The notes beneath the pieces are model-generated. The model was given only the letters and a program-made list of their open reading frames with translations, was not told where the DNA came from and made no database searches. 64,000 nucleotides of DNA. Origin: Ceratothoa steindachneri (lineage: Eukaryota; Arthropoda; Malacostraca; Isopoda; Cymothoidae). This document shows positions 10,511-21,860 of this stretch, piece after piece. The translations under genes and the position numbers were made by a program. How positions within the stretch are numbered: the first letter of the stretch is position 1; every line of letters starts with the position of its first letter. The stretch lies in the NCBI GenBank assembly GCA_963969495.1, contig OZ018335.1:88198440-88262439 (forward strand). The letters run 5' to 3'.

Positions 10511-12589
10511 ATGGAAATCTTAACTACTATTTAATAGTGACGACTTGCTATTGAGAAGTGAATTTAGTTCCCCCTTATATGAAATTTATGGGGTTTATGT
10601 AGCAATTAATGCGATTCTATATCCTTTCTTTTTATTCGGTTTAGAGAGTCAGTGGGTCTCTTTATATTCGTTACCTTTTCTTTTCTCTCAAGAGTTTTTA
10701 TTTGTTTCCCCTCAGTGTAACTACTGATATATTTCTCCTTAGATTAAAAAAACTCGGAATAGGAGTAATGTTTTCCTTTTCTCCGTGTCGATAGTCTATT
10801 GGGTTGTTGATATACGCTAACGGAGAGCGGACTGATTTGCCTTCATTAATATGCTGATACTGCTCATGTTTTCTAGTGTTATGCGATAGTTTCTCTTCAC
10901 TTTTTTTTAAGGCGAACTAAAGTTTGTTTATTTTAGATCTTACTGAGCACTCAGTCATAATTTTAATAATTCAAAGTAAAAACCAGCAACAGCATCTGCG
11001 TCAATATTTTTCTTAAGATTCTGTAATGAAAATGAAGTTATGAAAATTGAAACTGTGACGGAACTACATTCTCGTAGTAGTACAAAATGTGTACATTTGA
11101 GGAGGATAGGGGTGTGCAACTTTCCTGAATATGGCCCCTCCGATAAAAGGCACCCTCTGGAAGCGTTAAACAGAAGATACTGTAATACATTACGTTCCAT
11201 ACAATAACTGCGGCCACAAAATAAATGGGAAAGTACCAATTGTGGTTCATAAAAGGGCGTTCTTGGGATAACTTTTGGTTTCAATGGTTTCTGCTGTACT
11301 GCTCCCACGAATGAACTTTAATTATTCTACTAATAGCATTTACTGCGTTAAAATTTTAGAGATGTTTTTTTTTAAGAGGTTTTGTTTTTGTCTTGTTTTT
11401 TGTAACTGAGTAAACGTTATTTGTTCTTTTGTACGATACAGAATGGTGACGTTTTCACTCACTGACTTCTCAGATACTAAGTGGATGACTTCGGCCTTCT
11501 CGAATCGAACCAATCGGTTTAATTTCATGATTTGAAAAACCTCTGGTCCCTGTACGGGTTTGCTCCTAGAGATGGTTGTGGTTGGGGGGGGGGAGGTAAT
11601 TACTCTCCCAAGGACCCGGATGGTGACGTAGATTTTGGGGGCAGATTTTGCTACCGTTTTTTTTTCACTATTCCTTCCTTTCATTCGCTTTTTTTCCTTT
11701 TATACTTTTTCTCACTGGCCATTTTTATGCCCCCCTGCGTTGATCACTTCCTTTTCATTTTTCTTCTAAATAATATAATTAGTTTTGTATTTTAATAACT
11801 TTATTTACCTGGAATCACATTTACTAAGGTGAGGGAAACTTTTAATCATAATAATTAATTAAAGTACACATCGTCATCAATCCCTTACCCAGTTGGCGCA
11901 CATCAATGCGACTACCGATATGTATGTGTATGGTGTGGGTCCACGACATCTCCACGGATTACCGCATTTGTTAATTGCACTCCCAAGAACAAACTTTTCG
12001 GCACGTTTCTCAGGACAGCGGCTCATATCCGGGCTTAGTCATCTAATACGACACAGGTCGAAAGCGGGAATTCGGAGATAAAAAAAAATTTGGTCGTTCG
12101 AATTCTCAAGATACCAATCATACCATTTCACACCCCGGAGGATCATTGAAACTACGTAAAGAAATGAGTACTAAGTAGTCTCCTGCTCTGGATTTTCATA
12201 CAGTTCCCTCCCCTTTTATGATCTATGCCTTCGTTAAGGAACCGAACACTTCCGGCCCATAGCCCCTCACGTTAAGGGGCTCTACACTTTTCATACATTG
12301 GCACTTCCCTTTCCAGTAACCATTTTATGGGGTTCACAATTTTTTTTACGAAAATGCCCTTGTTGGTTAAAATACGTGCGGTATTCTACGGTTCAAGTAA
12401 GGCTTAAAGATTGTAACGAGTTCGTTGAGGGATGCCATAGATGGAGCAGAGGAAGGATCGAGAGCTACGCGGCGGATGGTGTTTAGCAAAATGCGTTGAA
12501 ATGAACCCAGTGGAAAAGAGAAACAAAAAATGGTTTGGTAGGGAGATACAACACACAAAAAGAAAGTTGAAATGAATTATTGACATAGG
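10511..12589. other. No confirmed gene; two unassigned minus-strand frames
   Basis: Minus frames at 11308-10955 (117 codons) and 11684-11340 (114 codons) have mixed composition but no family signature that I know. A poly-G run lies near 11585. A short family A tail-like segment (TTTTTACGAAAATGCCCTTG, about 12343-12362) is present. The rest is unremarkable. Confidence 0.35.
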
Positions 12590-13262
12590 TTTTAAAAGGG
12601 TGTTTTAAAAAGAGGTTTTAAAAGAGGTATTAAAAGGTTTTAAATATAGGTTTTAAAATGTGTTAAAAAGAGGTTTTAAAAGGTGATATTAAAAGAAGGT
12701 ATTGAAAAGAAGTTTTAATAGGAGGTTTCAAAAGGAGGTATTAAAGGAAGTTTAAAAGGAGATATCAAAAGGTTTTAAAAGGGGGTTTCAAAAGGAGGTA
12801 TTAAAGGAATTTTAAAAGGAGATATCAAAAGGTTTCAAAAGCAGGTATTAAAGGAAGTTTAAAAGGGGGTTTCAAAAGGAGGTATTAAAGAAAGTTTAAA
12901 AGGAGATATCAAAAGGAATTATTAAAAGAAAGCATTAGAAGGAAGTATTAAAAGGAGGTATTGAAAGGAGTGTTTAAAAGGAGGCATTAGAAGAAGGTAA
13001 TAAAAGGTTTTAAAAGTAGTTATTAAAAGGTTTTAAAAGGAGGTATTAAAAAGACGCCTTAAAAGGAGGTATTAAAAAAGCTATTAAAAAGAAGTTTTGA
13101 TTGCAGGTATTAGAGGCAGGTTATTAAAGGAAGTTTTAAAAGGGGGTATTAAAAGGAGCTTAAAAAGTAAATTTTAAAAGAATGTATCAAAATTGAGTTT
13201 CAGAAGGAGATACTAATTTAAAAGGGGGTATCAAAAGAAGGTTTTAAAGGGGGATATTAATA
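12590..13262. repeat. C-poor minisatellite, AAAGGAGGTATTAAAAGG type
   Basis: About 670 bp built from short degenerate units such as AGGTATTAAAAGG, GGTTTTAAAAGG and GGAAGTTTAAAAGG. The plus strand is almost free of cytosine. Unit length is irregular (about 17-27 bp). No coding potential. Confidence 0.9.
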
Positions 13263-13690
13263 GGAGAAGTGAAGACGGAAACAAATTAAAATTCACAAAA
13301 GAATCAATGGAGTTGAAAGGGTTTGATAGAATGACGATGTCCCAGTCAAGGGGTAAATTGGGTGTAATGATGTAAAAATCTGGTAGGCGACTAATAAGCA
13401 AAACTACCTAAAATAGCAAACCAAATAAATTTGGTTTGATAGACGACTCAATCAGCAATTGGTATTAGAAGTAGTGCTAGTACATGTGGTGGAAAAGTCT
13501 AGTAGATGACTTATTTATTTATTATTGATTTATTTTCCCGTATTTTTTCGCCCTTTTTGCACTAAGTACCGAGTATTTTGTAAGTCATTGTAATCAGTAA
13601 TCCAGTTTTATGGTTGAGGAAGTGGTTGAATTTGATTATCTATCATGTTATCAGCTGAGGTCAAATCATTTCTACTGTAAGGAGTTATGT
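13263..13690. other. No recognisable gene
   Basis: Unique-looking AT-rich DNA between the minisatellite and family B copy 1. Confidence 0.4.
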
Positions 13691-14050
13691 TGACCAAAAG
13701 TCTCATGCTCTCACTAATTCCGATTTATGACCTTACTACCTTCAAAACTTTCAATAATTCTCAGACTAGCCTTGGGGGGACCTTGAAAGTTATATCATTC
13801 GGAAGAAAATGTAAAGCAACATAAGGGTTTCAAGTTTCGTTAGAATCGGCCCAATAGTTATAATTTTATTGCTAAACAAAAAAAATCCCGGGCTACACTA
13901 GGGGAGACCTTGGCAAATATATCATTCGAAAGAGAATGTAAAACAACAAAAGAGTAAAATTTCGTTAGAATCAGCCAAATAATCACAAATTTATTACCAA
14001 AACGAGGACCAACCGACCGACATAGTGGTATATAGAGTCACCCGCGACTA
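13691..14050 (+). repeat. Dispersed repeat family B, copy 1 (two internal units)
   Basis: The left edge (TGACCAAAAGTCTCATGCTCTCAC) and right edge (CCGACCGACATAGTG, then AGTCACCCGCGACTAAA) match the copies at 37.6, 54.6 and 59.0 kb. Between them is an internal unit of about 125 bp (GACCTTG..ATATCATTCGAAAGAGAATGTAAA, then TTTCGTTAGAATCGGCC) repeated twice. The ends carry a short inverted motif (AGTCGCG...CGCGACT, mutated here to AGTCTCATG at the left). No protein is encoded, and it looks non-autonomous. Confidence 0.8.
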
Positions 14051-14130
14051 AAAATATATGAAATTATGGACATTGGATATATTAAGTTGTGAAAGGAAAG
14101 TATATACACATATATAATATTGCAATTGCA

Positions 14131-14132
<2 letters not shown>

Positions 14133-14208
<76 letters not shown>
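14133..14208. repeat. (TA)n microsatellite, about 38 units
   Basis: An uninterrupted TA run. It lies at the 3' end of the minus-strand Jockey-like element and could be its tail or an independent microsatellite. Confidence 0.97.
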
Positions 14209-14211
<3 letters not shown>

Positions 14212-14659
14212 GTAGGAGATTTAGAGATAGGGATAGCTTTCCCTGGCGAAAGGGAGATTGAAGGGTAGAAAATCCCTGGCATAAGGAATCGCAGGCGTTT
14301 ATCTGAGATTGGTGTTATTTTCATTGTTTTTGGTCTTATATTCATGTTCTTTTGCGTACTCTTTTTCTGTTGTTTTTTTTGTTTGGGTTGTTCTTGGTTT
14401 GTAATGGAATTGCATGTTTGTTTGTGTTGTTCCTGGTCTGTGATGGTATTGCTTGTGTTTTCATTTTGTTTTATGTAGATTATGATGGTTTCTTGTGGCG
14501 TTCAAGCCTTTGTAGGTGTTTTCTGTATCTTATATTTCACTCGTTGTTCCCTTATGGATTTTTAGTGTTCTTCTTATTGTATATTATTTGGGTAGTTTAT
14601 TGTTTGTCGTTGTTACATATGCGTAGTCTTATGTGTAGATTGGTTCTTCTTGTCTTTCT

Positions 14660-17159
14660 GCCTGTGCTTTACTACTGATGAAATCTAGCGTTCTTCTGTG
14701 TATGTCCTCCAACGGGATGTCAATGTGTCTCTGTCTGATTTCGTCCGTCATGTTTCGTGGGACTTTCTCCCAGATTTTTCGGGTTTTTCTTTGCGCTCTG
14801 GGAAGGCCTCAGGCCTTGAAGAGCGCATTACAAAAGACTTATTATTATTATTATAGTTCCAAGTTAATTGGAGTCATCTCGATCATGTGATGTAGGTCCC
14901 TCTGCCTGCTTCTTTTTTTCTCCTAGCGTTCCGGCTTTGGAGGAGTCGCAATTTCTTTTTGGAACTAGTGTTGATAGGTATAGGTGGATACATTAGCTTT
15001 GATCTTATGAGCGCGTTGTATATCTTCTTTTTGTTGGTCATGTTCAGGTTTTGGAACCTGAATAGCTTGGTGAGCTCCACCTTCGCTCGCGCTGCTGTCT
15101 GAGCAACGTGGCTTCCCTATCCATTTTTACCTATCTTTAGTCCTAGTACTGTTTTATCAGTGCTGTATGGAATGCGGGTGTCATCTGTTTCGATATGGGT
15201 CCGTTTTCTACAGAAGAGTGGTATCACCTTAAATCTCTAGGTGTCAATGGCAATTTTCCATCTTCTTTCGAACCTGTTGAAATGGTCGATTTCTCTGGCT
15301 GTAATTTGTGCCATGAGTGCGGGACTTTTGATGAGAGCAGTCATGATCCGAGAGTTGTCAGTGAACTGGACATACAACGAGTCTTCCCTGACCGGATCGG
15401 ATAGATCGAGGGTGTATATATTGTATAGGAGGAGGCTTAGGCACCCTCCTTGCGGTACGCCTGCAGTTAACTCGAAGTCTGGTCCCGTGTGGTCGTATAT
15501 TTTTATATACGCTATCCTGTCTGTCACGTGGGTTTAGTCTAAGTCTTAGTATTTTTTACTGAAGCTCAGTCCTCCATACTTTGTCAAATACCTTCTTAAC
15601 GTCTCTGAGCACTAGGTCAGCATACCTCTTTGGGCTATCAATCTTCGACAGTTTTTCCGTGATGATTGCTAGCGCTGTATCAGCCCCTCTCCCTCTTCTG
15701 AATCCATGCTGGTGTTGGTTATGGAGGTTGTTATCCTCCCTAAAATCTTGGACTCTATTAGCAAGAAACTTTTCGAAGGCCTTGCCTGCCACTTCGAGGA
15801 GGGAAATGGGTCTGAAGTGTATTGGTCTGTCCGGCGGTTTTCCGGCTTTTTGGAATGAAGATCATTTTAGCGATCTTTCATTCGTCCGGAAAATAGGCAC
15901 GCATTCATTATATTCACCAGCCCCTCTAAGAGGTTACGAGGGGCGTTCAACAAGTTAAGTTTGTCAATTCTGTTTTCCTAGTGCTCTCTGTTTGAAGGTA
16001 CGTAGCGTCGTTAGGATTTATTTTTCCGTAATCTTCCGTCCATAACCAGTCATCTCTCTGTCAGCAGTTGTATTGTTGAAGGGGTATGCCCTACCTAGTT
16101 GTTGTCTTAGTTGGTCGTGAATGTGTTTCTCAAAGTCCAGGTCAAAGTGTTCGTTCTCTTCTGGTGTGATGGAAAATACATTCTTCCAGTAGTCTATGAA
16201 CTCTTCTTCCGTTTCTGTTGCGTCCATTTTTGTCCCGTCGTCTGTGTTAAGGAGTATGTTTTTTATCAGGTGGCTTACCCTTTAATTTTGATAGAATATT
16301 CCAAAATGTTCGGGGAACAACTTCTTCGTCTAGTTTGTCTATGAGATCATTCCAAAGTGCTGTTTGTTGTTCTGTTATGTATGTCTTCATTTTAGTCCTT
16401 AGTGTTCTTAACTGTCTGCTTTCAACTCTGTCTGTGCCTGTCAGTGTGATTTGTTCAAATAGTCTTTTATATTCGTCCATTAGTTCATATAGCTTCTGTG
16501 TTCACTTGGTGCTGGTAAATTTTATACGATGATCTGGGTACTGTTGCGTGGTCCGTATCCACCATTACCTCCGTTAACCTTGCTAGTTCCTGGTCAATCT
16601 TCTCCAGGGTGACTTCTTCGAGTGGTTGAGGTCTGAACTCACCGAGAAGGGTACGATACTCTTCCCAGTTTGCTCGGGAGAAGCATTTTCTCTCCCTGAC
16701 GGTTATCTGAATTGGGCTTGAGGATACTTTAATCATGATAGCGACGTGGTCGCTTTGGATTAGTGGGCCGGGTTGGATATAATAATTGTAGGGAAATTGT
16801 AAGCTGGTCAGGGTGATATCCGGCTTGGTTGCGCAGGTGTCGGTGATATAAGTGGGGAAGTCGGGCCCAATGCAGGCAACAATACCCCTGTCAATAAGGA
16901 TATTCATGTTCCCTTTCTTGTTTAGACCTCCGGTGTATCCGGATTCTTGGCATCTGGCGTTGAGATCTCCCTCAAACGAATTTGGAGAAAATTGTGCATC
17001 GAGATATAGTCTCGTCTCGGAGGTTGGTACCATGTGGATACCACCAGGGTCGCATTGTCTGATAATGTTTTCGTAAGTCACTTGTTTATTGTCCCATCCG
17101 TTAGTATTTGTTTGTAGGATTGTCAAGTTTTTTATCAGTCTGTCCATGTTGTCTGTCAA
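14660..17159 (-). pseudogene. Jockey-type ORF2 (endonuclease + reverse transcriptase)
   Basis: The endonuclease part (17159-16485) shows LQTNTNGW, then SETR, GDLNAR, TKPDITLT and SDHVAI. The segment between SETR and GDLNAR is much shorter than normal, so the domain is internally deleted. RT motifs follow in other frames: QHGFRRGRGADTAL and DVKKVFDKVW (15792-15556), then TAGVPQGG and VQFTDNSR (15527-15237). The last is the YADD active site with its second Asp changed to Asn. A thumb/C-terminal part follows at 15080-14883. The true C-terminus (KVPRNMTDEIRQRHIDIPLE to the stop at about 14660) lies beyond a small inserted hairpin. It is inactive. Confidence 0.87.
14793..14856. repeat. Hairpin plus (TTA)n cassette inserted in ORF2
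   Basis: GCGCTCTGGGAAGGCCT pairs with AGGCCTTGAAGAGCGC to make a nearly perfect stem (14793-14826). GCATTACAAAAGACTTATTATTATTATTATAG follows. The cassette interrupts the C-terminal coding part of the minus-strand Jockey-like ORF2. A short stem with a trinucleotide tail resembles a tiny retroposed or foldback unit. Confidence 0.65.
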
Positions 17160-18452
17160 TTAGTCGCTTCTTTTATCGAGACTCTTTGGGGTGAAGGAGC
17201 TGGCTGGTGGAGATCGGCATTTACCGGATCTCTTTTACTGAATTCCGGGGTCGTGATAGTAGAGAACGCGTCTTGGTTGAGTCGGACCATTCCTAGGATG
17301 AGGGCTTCTTCGACTACTCTCTCTGGAATGTCCTCACTATACTCCCACTTGTAATGGCTGGTGGTTTTCGCCTTCACTGCAGTCTTTTTTCGTTCTTACT
17401 TCAGGGGCGCTCTCCGTGGTGAATATCTTTGGTTGAATTTTTCTGTTATGGTAGGCATGTTTGCCCTCCTTTGATTGACGATGAAGTAGATCTCATCCTC
17501 TGCCAGTTAGGTGACCGTTTGGTACGGCTACCGTAGCGGTGTTTTTGTTTTCTGTTCATTGGCGGATTTTACCTCTGAATCTGGTTGGAGGATTCTATTG
17601 TTAGAGGTTCAGGATTGTTTTGGTGACTTGCCGGAGCGGGAACAGTTTCTACTTGTGTAGTGGCTGGTTGAGGAGCGTGCATCTGTATCCGCAGAATTTC
17701 CTCAGATGGAGGGTTCTACGGAAACAATATCTCGTCCATTCCATTTTTGACCAGCAACTGGTTTAGTTCTTTTTTAAATGAGCCTGACTTTGTGAAGTTT
17801 GCTATGTGTTCATAGTATATGCAGCACATGATCTTTGTAGATTGCTCGCTTTCTAACTCAAGGTAAGTACGCTGAGCTGAAGCCTCGTCGACTGCCGCCT
17901 TTGCTACTTTGGCATAGGATCCGTTGGTCTTAGCTTTTTCTGTTTTATGTTTTTGTTGTCTTTTAATCGCTTCCTTCTTTACTGGGCATGACTTCGCCAT
18001 GGCTCCATGATTACAGTTACAATTTATGCATTTTCTTGCACTCTCTTGCATTCACGCCAGATGTGACCAACTTTGCTACATATAGAGTAGATAACTTCGG
18101 TCTGTGGACATGCTCTAGTTGTGTGCTGGTTATATTTATAGCACTTAAAGCACGTCTGTATTTTCGTGAACTCCTCTCTTTCTATCTGGTCAGGGCACAC
18201 CCTGACGTGAAAGAGAACGAGACCGAGCTCTTTTTCTTTTTGTGCCATACCCGTATCTTGAAATATCACCTTAAATGCATGGGTGTCCTCTCTGAATTTG
18301 ATCACCTCAGAGACCTTAGCCCATTGGTGATTTCTTTCAACTTCGTGGGAAATATCAACGCCAATAACACTTTTGTGTGCCTGAATTTGGGGTGGGTTCT
18401 TAAGGGTTAAGTTTATTGTGTTGAATACTTGTGTTGCTTTGGACGAGGCCAA
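17156..18452 (-). pseudogene. Jockey-type ORF1 (gag, CCHC nucleocapsid)
   Basis: The minus-strand frame from 18452 reaches 18024 and shows two zinc knuckles, CFKCYKYNQHTTRACP and a degraded one whose first Cys is replaced (YSICSKVGHIWREC). An overlapping frame (18051-17716) continues with a third knuckle, CINCNCNHGAMAKSCP, and a Lys-rich tail. A last piece (17377-17156) ends in a TGA that overlaps the start of ORF2. Such gag proteins coat the element RNA. At least two frameshifts separate the pieces. The Cys spacing is read directly; the role is family knowledge. Confidence 0.85.
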
Positions 18453-18600
18453 GTGTTCTGCATCCGCTTCTTTTTGGCATATAGCCGTATACTAGAAAGA
18501 GGTGTCAATGAGTCTAACGAGAGCGACATCTAGCTCCCCGTAGACTATTTAGAAGACTACCCTGCGGTCAGGCTTTGACCTTTCGGGGAGAGTCCTAAGA

Positions 18601-20066
18601 CTTATACTCAGGATGTCGTTTGTCATTTCGTCATTGTCGATTTATTGGGTGTGAAGGTATCGTGGGCGATCAGAATAGAAGAGAAAAGATGAACTTATTA
18701 AAATTCCAATGCCATACCAACTTTTTGAAAATGAAGATTCTGGTATGTCAGTTTACTTGCCGTATTCCTAGTCATGGTAGCACTGGCACTTTGTGTGGCA
18801 TTATTTATTTACCACACTTATTGTTTGCACTTGGAGGAAAATAACTTTGACTCGGAAAATTTTTGCGAAAAGAAAAATCCTCGGGAACGTTTAGCATATT
18901 TCCTTTGCTTTACTTCGTTTTGCAGATATAACGTAACGAAATAACTAATTATAAAAAGTAAATCTTAACAGTCATGAAATTATGAACAAACCTTTCCTAC
19001 ATAAATTGGACTGAGCCTCCAATAAAAAATTACCCCGATATCTTTTGCCTTCTTGATATTATTCCTTTATTTATATGAATAAATGCGACAATTTTGTATT
19101 AAGTTTCCTTCCCTTTTGACATCGTTGTATTTTGTGAACGCATTAAAACCGCAATTGCTCCAGCTTACCTAACTCTCTCAACAATAGGTAATGAGCATCT
19201 TTAAATCTGTCCATGCTTTCACTTTTGACCTAGGACGGAATCACCAAATGGGCTCTTAAAGTTTTAAAAAATAAAAATTTATCAGCCCTAATTCACGCCA
19301 CGGATTGGTCGTCACTGCGCACCAATGAAAGGTTGGGAGGGTTGCGATTACCTGTACTCTCTGTGACCTTTGGTTACACAGGTTATGTGGTTTTCATTAA
19401 TGTTAACCTCTCTTACTTCAAAACTTTCCAAAACCTATTCAGAAACTTCCAGGTGAAGATGTCACAGGTGATTTTTGCTTTCTTTCAATTTAAAAATGGA
19501 TATCGGTCTGTATTTTGAGTGACACCAATTTCATGGCAGGGTTTGATAGGCTGAAAGTAATGTGGTGGCCAAAAGTCCTGACCGACACCAATTGGTCACA
19601 TATTAAACTCTTGTATCCCAAGAACTGTAGTCTCTAGTAAACTTCTTGACTATTTTCATATGCTAATCCTCGGGTGAAGTCATATCATCTACAGTATATG
19701 ATAGTGACCGTAAAATCAGTTCTTCATCAGCCCCAGCAATTTGAATCCCAAGGGTCCTTTTCAGTCATTCGTCATTTGCCTTCGCGTTCCGCATCTTCTC
19801 CAAACTGAACACCATTATGTAATGGGCCACCGATAGTAACCCTTTCCGGTGATTAACTTGACGATTCAACAATTCTGGATCACAAAAAGCAAGAAGATGG
19901 TTTCCTTTACAAAGGTGAAGAGAGAAATACAGAAATGTCTCTCTCCCATATTCTCCAAGCACAACTTTTTCATCAAATATGAGGCAGGAAGTGACTTCAT
20001 TCTGACGTTTTAAGTCTTTGATTGCTTTTCTTTACTATTTTTTGGAAGATCTGAGGAAATAGCTAT

Positions 20067-20068
<2 letters not shown>
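18601..20068. other. No recognisable gene
   Basis: AT-rich sequence with short open frames (for example 19333-19518) that show no family pattern. I see no repeats of note until the TA tract at 20069. Confidence 0.4.

Positions 20069-20132
<64 letters not shown>
20069..20132. repeat. (TA)n microsatellite, left flank of DD41D element
   Basis: A pure TA run of about 32 units ending at the left tip of the transposon at 20133. The matching run on the other side starts at 21422, so the element interrupted one TA tract. Confidence 0.96.
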
Positions 20133-20135
<3 letters not shown>

Positions 20136-21418
20136 GGTGTTCAAATAACTTGGACTGATTTAAAATGTGAGTTAAGTTTAACCTCTAATGATTTTTTTCT
20201 TTTTCTTTCAGATTTAACAACTTCAGTCTTTGGCAATTTCAATCATGTAAAGATTAACAATCGAACAACGTGTTAAAGTTTTAGAAGCCTATTACGAAAA
20301 TGGACGTTCAAACAGAAACGCATTTCGAGCACTTCGCGATATTTTGGTCAACATAATCGACCAACCGAGAGTGCAATTGGGAAAATTGTTCGTAAATTCA
20401 AACAAACGGGGTCGGTGGCAGATATGAAAACGCCATTGCGTGCTCGTTTACGCCTTCCAGCTGAAAACATTGCTGCACTGCACGAGAATGTGGCCGAAGA
20501 TCCAGACACCTCTATTCGTCATCGCGCGCATGAATTAAACCTCTCCACAACAACGTTAAATCGAATTTTGACAAAAGATTTGTCTCTACCCGCTTACAAA
20601 ATTCAATTGACACAAGAACGTGAAGACTGCTGACCATTTAAAGCGCCGTACATTCGTCAATTGGGTGCACGAGCAAAGGCAAGCCGATGATGATTTTTCG
20701 CAAAAAAATCATCTATAGTGATGAAGCCCATTTTCACTTGGTGGATTCGTTAATAGGCAGAATTGTCGCATTTGGGCTGATGAAAATCCCAGGAAGATTG
20801 CGCAAAAGCCACTGCACCCACAAAAGGTCACTGTTTGGTGTGCATTTTTTGCTAGCGGAATCATTCGAAAATGATGCAGGAAATTCTGTTATAGTGACAG
20901 GCGAGCGATACCGTGCCATGATAACCAACTTTTTATGGCATGAATTGAATTCTATGGATGTAAAAGATTTGTGGTTTCAACAGGACGGCATCACATGCCA
21001 CACAACCAATGCAACAATGGCTCTATTGACTGAGAAGTTCCCAGGTCGCATCATCTCTCAAAACAGCGGGGTCAATTGGCCACCACGATCGTGTGATTTG
21101 ACGCCTTTAGATTTCTTCCTTTTGGGTCATCTCAAAAGTAAGGTCTATGTCAACAAGTCAACAACAATTCAACAGCTGAAGGATGAGATAATAAGGCATA
21201 TTGGTGAGATCGAGGAGCGACTATGCAGAGACACGTCATCAAAAATTTGACCATCGAGTGAAGGCGTGCCGTTGAAGCCTTCGCGGACATTTTGGCGATA
21301 TTATTTTTCACATATAATTTCCATGACTCAAATAATAGGATCTAATAGTGAAATCAATAAATTTTCACCAATAACACTCATATTTACTGCTAACTTCGAT
21401 CAGTCTTAATGGAACACC

Positions 21419-21421
<3 letters not shown>
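20133..21421 (+). mobile_element. DD41D (rosa/Visitor-type) Tc1/mariner transposon
   Basis: An element of about 1.29 kb starts with AAGGGTGTTCAAATAACTTGGACTG and ends with the imperfect complement of AGGGGTGTTCCATTAAGACTG. TA flanks it within a TA microsatellite. The size and the transposase signature fit the DD41D branch of Tc1/mariner (known from insects as rosa and Visitor). The same right tip (TTTACTGCTAACT.CGAT..TCTTAATGGAACACCC) occurs in the MITE at 29175-29385. Confidence 0.85.
20245..21290 (+). pseudogene. DD41D transposase pseudogene
   Basis: The N-terminal helix-turn-helix starts RLTIEQRVKVLEAYYENG, right after an ATG-TAA where the start would be. A frame change near 20340 precedes IGKIVRKFKQTGSVADM. 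The second helix-turn-helix region is intact at 20415-20633. The catalytic core shows YSDEAHFHL (first Asp, about 20710-20736), WFQQDGITCHTT (second Asp, about 20971-21006) and CDLTPLDFFL (third Asp, about 21094-21123). There are 41 residues between the last two Asp, which defines DD41D. All three Asp survive, but several frameshifts (near 20630, 20750, 20850, 21110 and 21225) break the protein. Confidence 0.88.

Positions 21422-21507
<86 letters not shown>
21422..21507. repeat. (TA)n microsatellite, right flank of DD41D element
   Basis: About 43 TA units directly follow the right tip of the transposon. Confidence 0.96.
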
Positions 21508-21509
<2 letters not shown>

Positions 21510-21860
21510 TATAGATAAGCATGGCCTTAGTCCATGTATGTGCCTTTGAAATATATATGTTAGGTTAGGTCATCCCATAAGTAATGGGGCATTTTTTAAC
21601 GGTTATCATTATTTTATAGATAGAAATCAAATAACTCTGAAGTTATTTCTAATTAAATAAATATTTGTTTATTATTTTAATAAGTAATATAATTTAAACT
21701 AGTTTCTACCACTGGTCTCCACCTTTCTAATATATTTTTAAAATCTTGGGAATTATATAATTTTTTTAAAATAATAAACAAATATTTATTAATATATATA
21801 TATATATGATAATCAAAGGGTTGTTTGTTTCTATTTATAAAAAAAATGATAAACGAAAAA
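21508..21860. repeat. AT-rich segment with 23-bp inverted repeat
   Basis: AATAAATATTTGTTTATTATTTT at 21657-21679 is the complement of AAAATAATAAACAAATATTTATT at 21768-21790, separated by about 88 bp. Just upstream, TTAGGTTAGGTCATCCCATAAGTAATG resembles a mariner-type terminus. I cannot find a matching opposite end, so the class is open. Confidence 0.55.

Larger units (their letters stand above)
14209..18600 (-). mobile_element. Jockey-like non-LTR retrotransposon, degenerate
   Basis: About 4.4 kb on the minus strand with the order expected for Jockey-type elements: a 5' leader (near 18600), a gag with three CCHC knuckles, then an ORF2 with an APE-type endonuclease and reverse transcriptase, and a 3' untranslated region ending near a (TA)n tract. 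No RNase H domain is seen. Multiple frameshifts and stops make it inactive. The exact ends are not defined by target duplications that I could find. Confidence 0.8.

Noticed and set aside
14082..14345. 87-codon minus frame with Tyr-Ile repeats
   Set aside because: Translation of the (TA)n tract.
15241..15537. 98-codon plus frame across the Jockey-like RT
   Set aside because: Shadow of the minus-strand RT reading frame.
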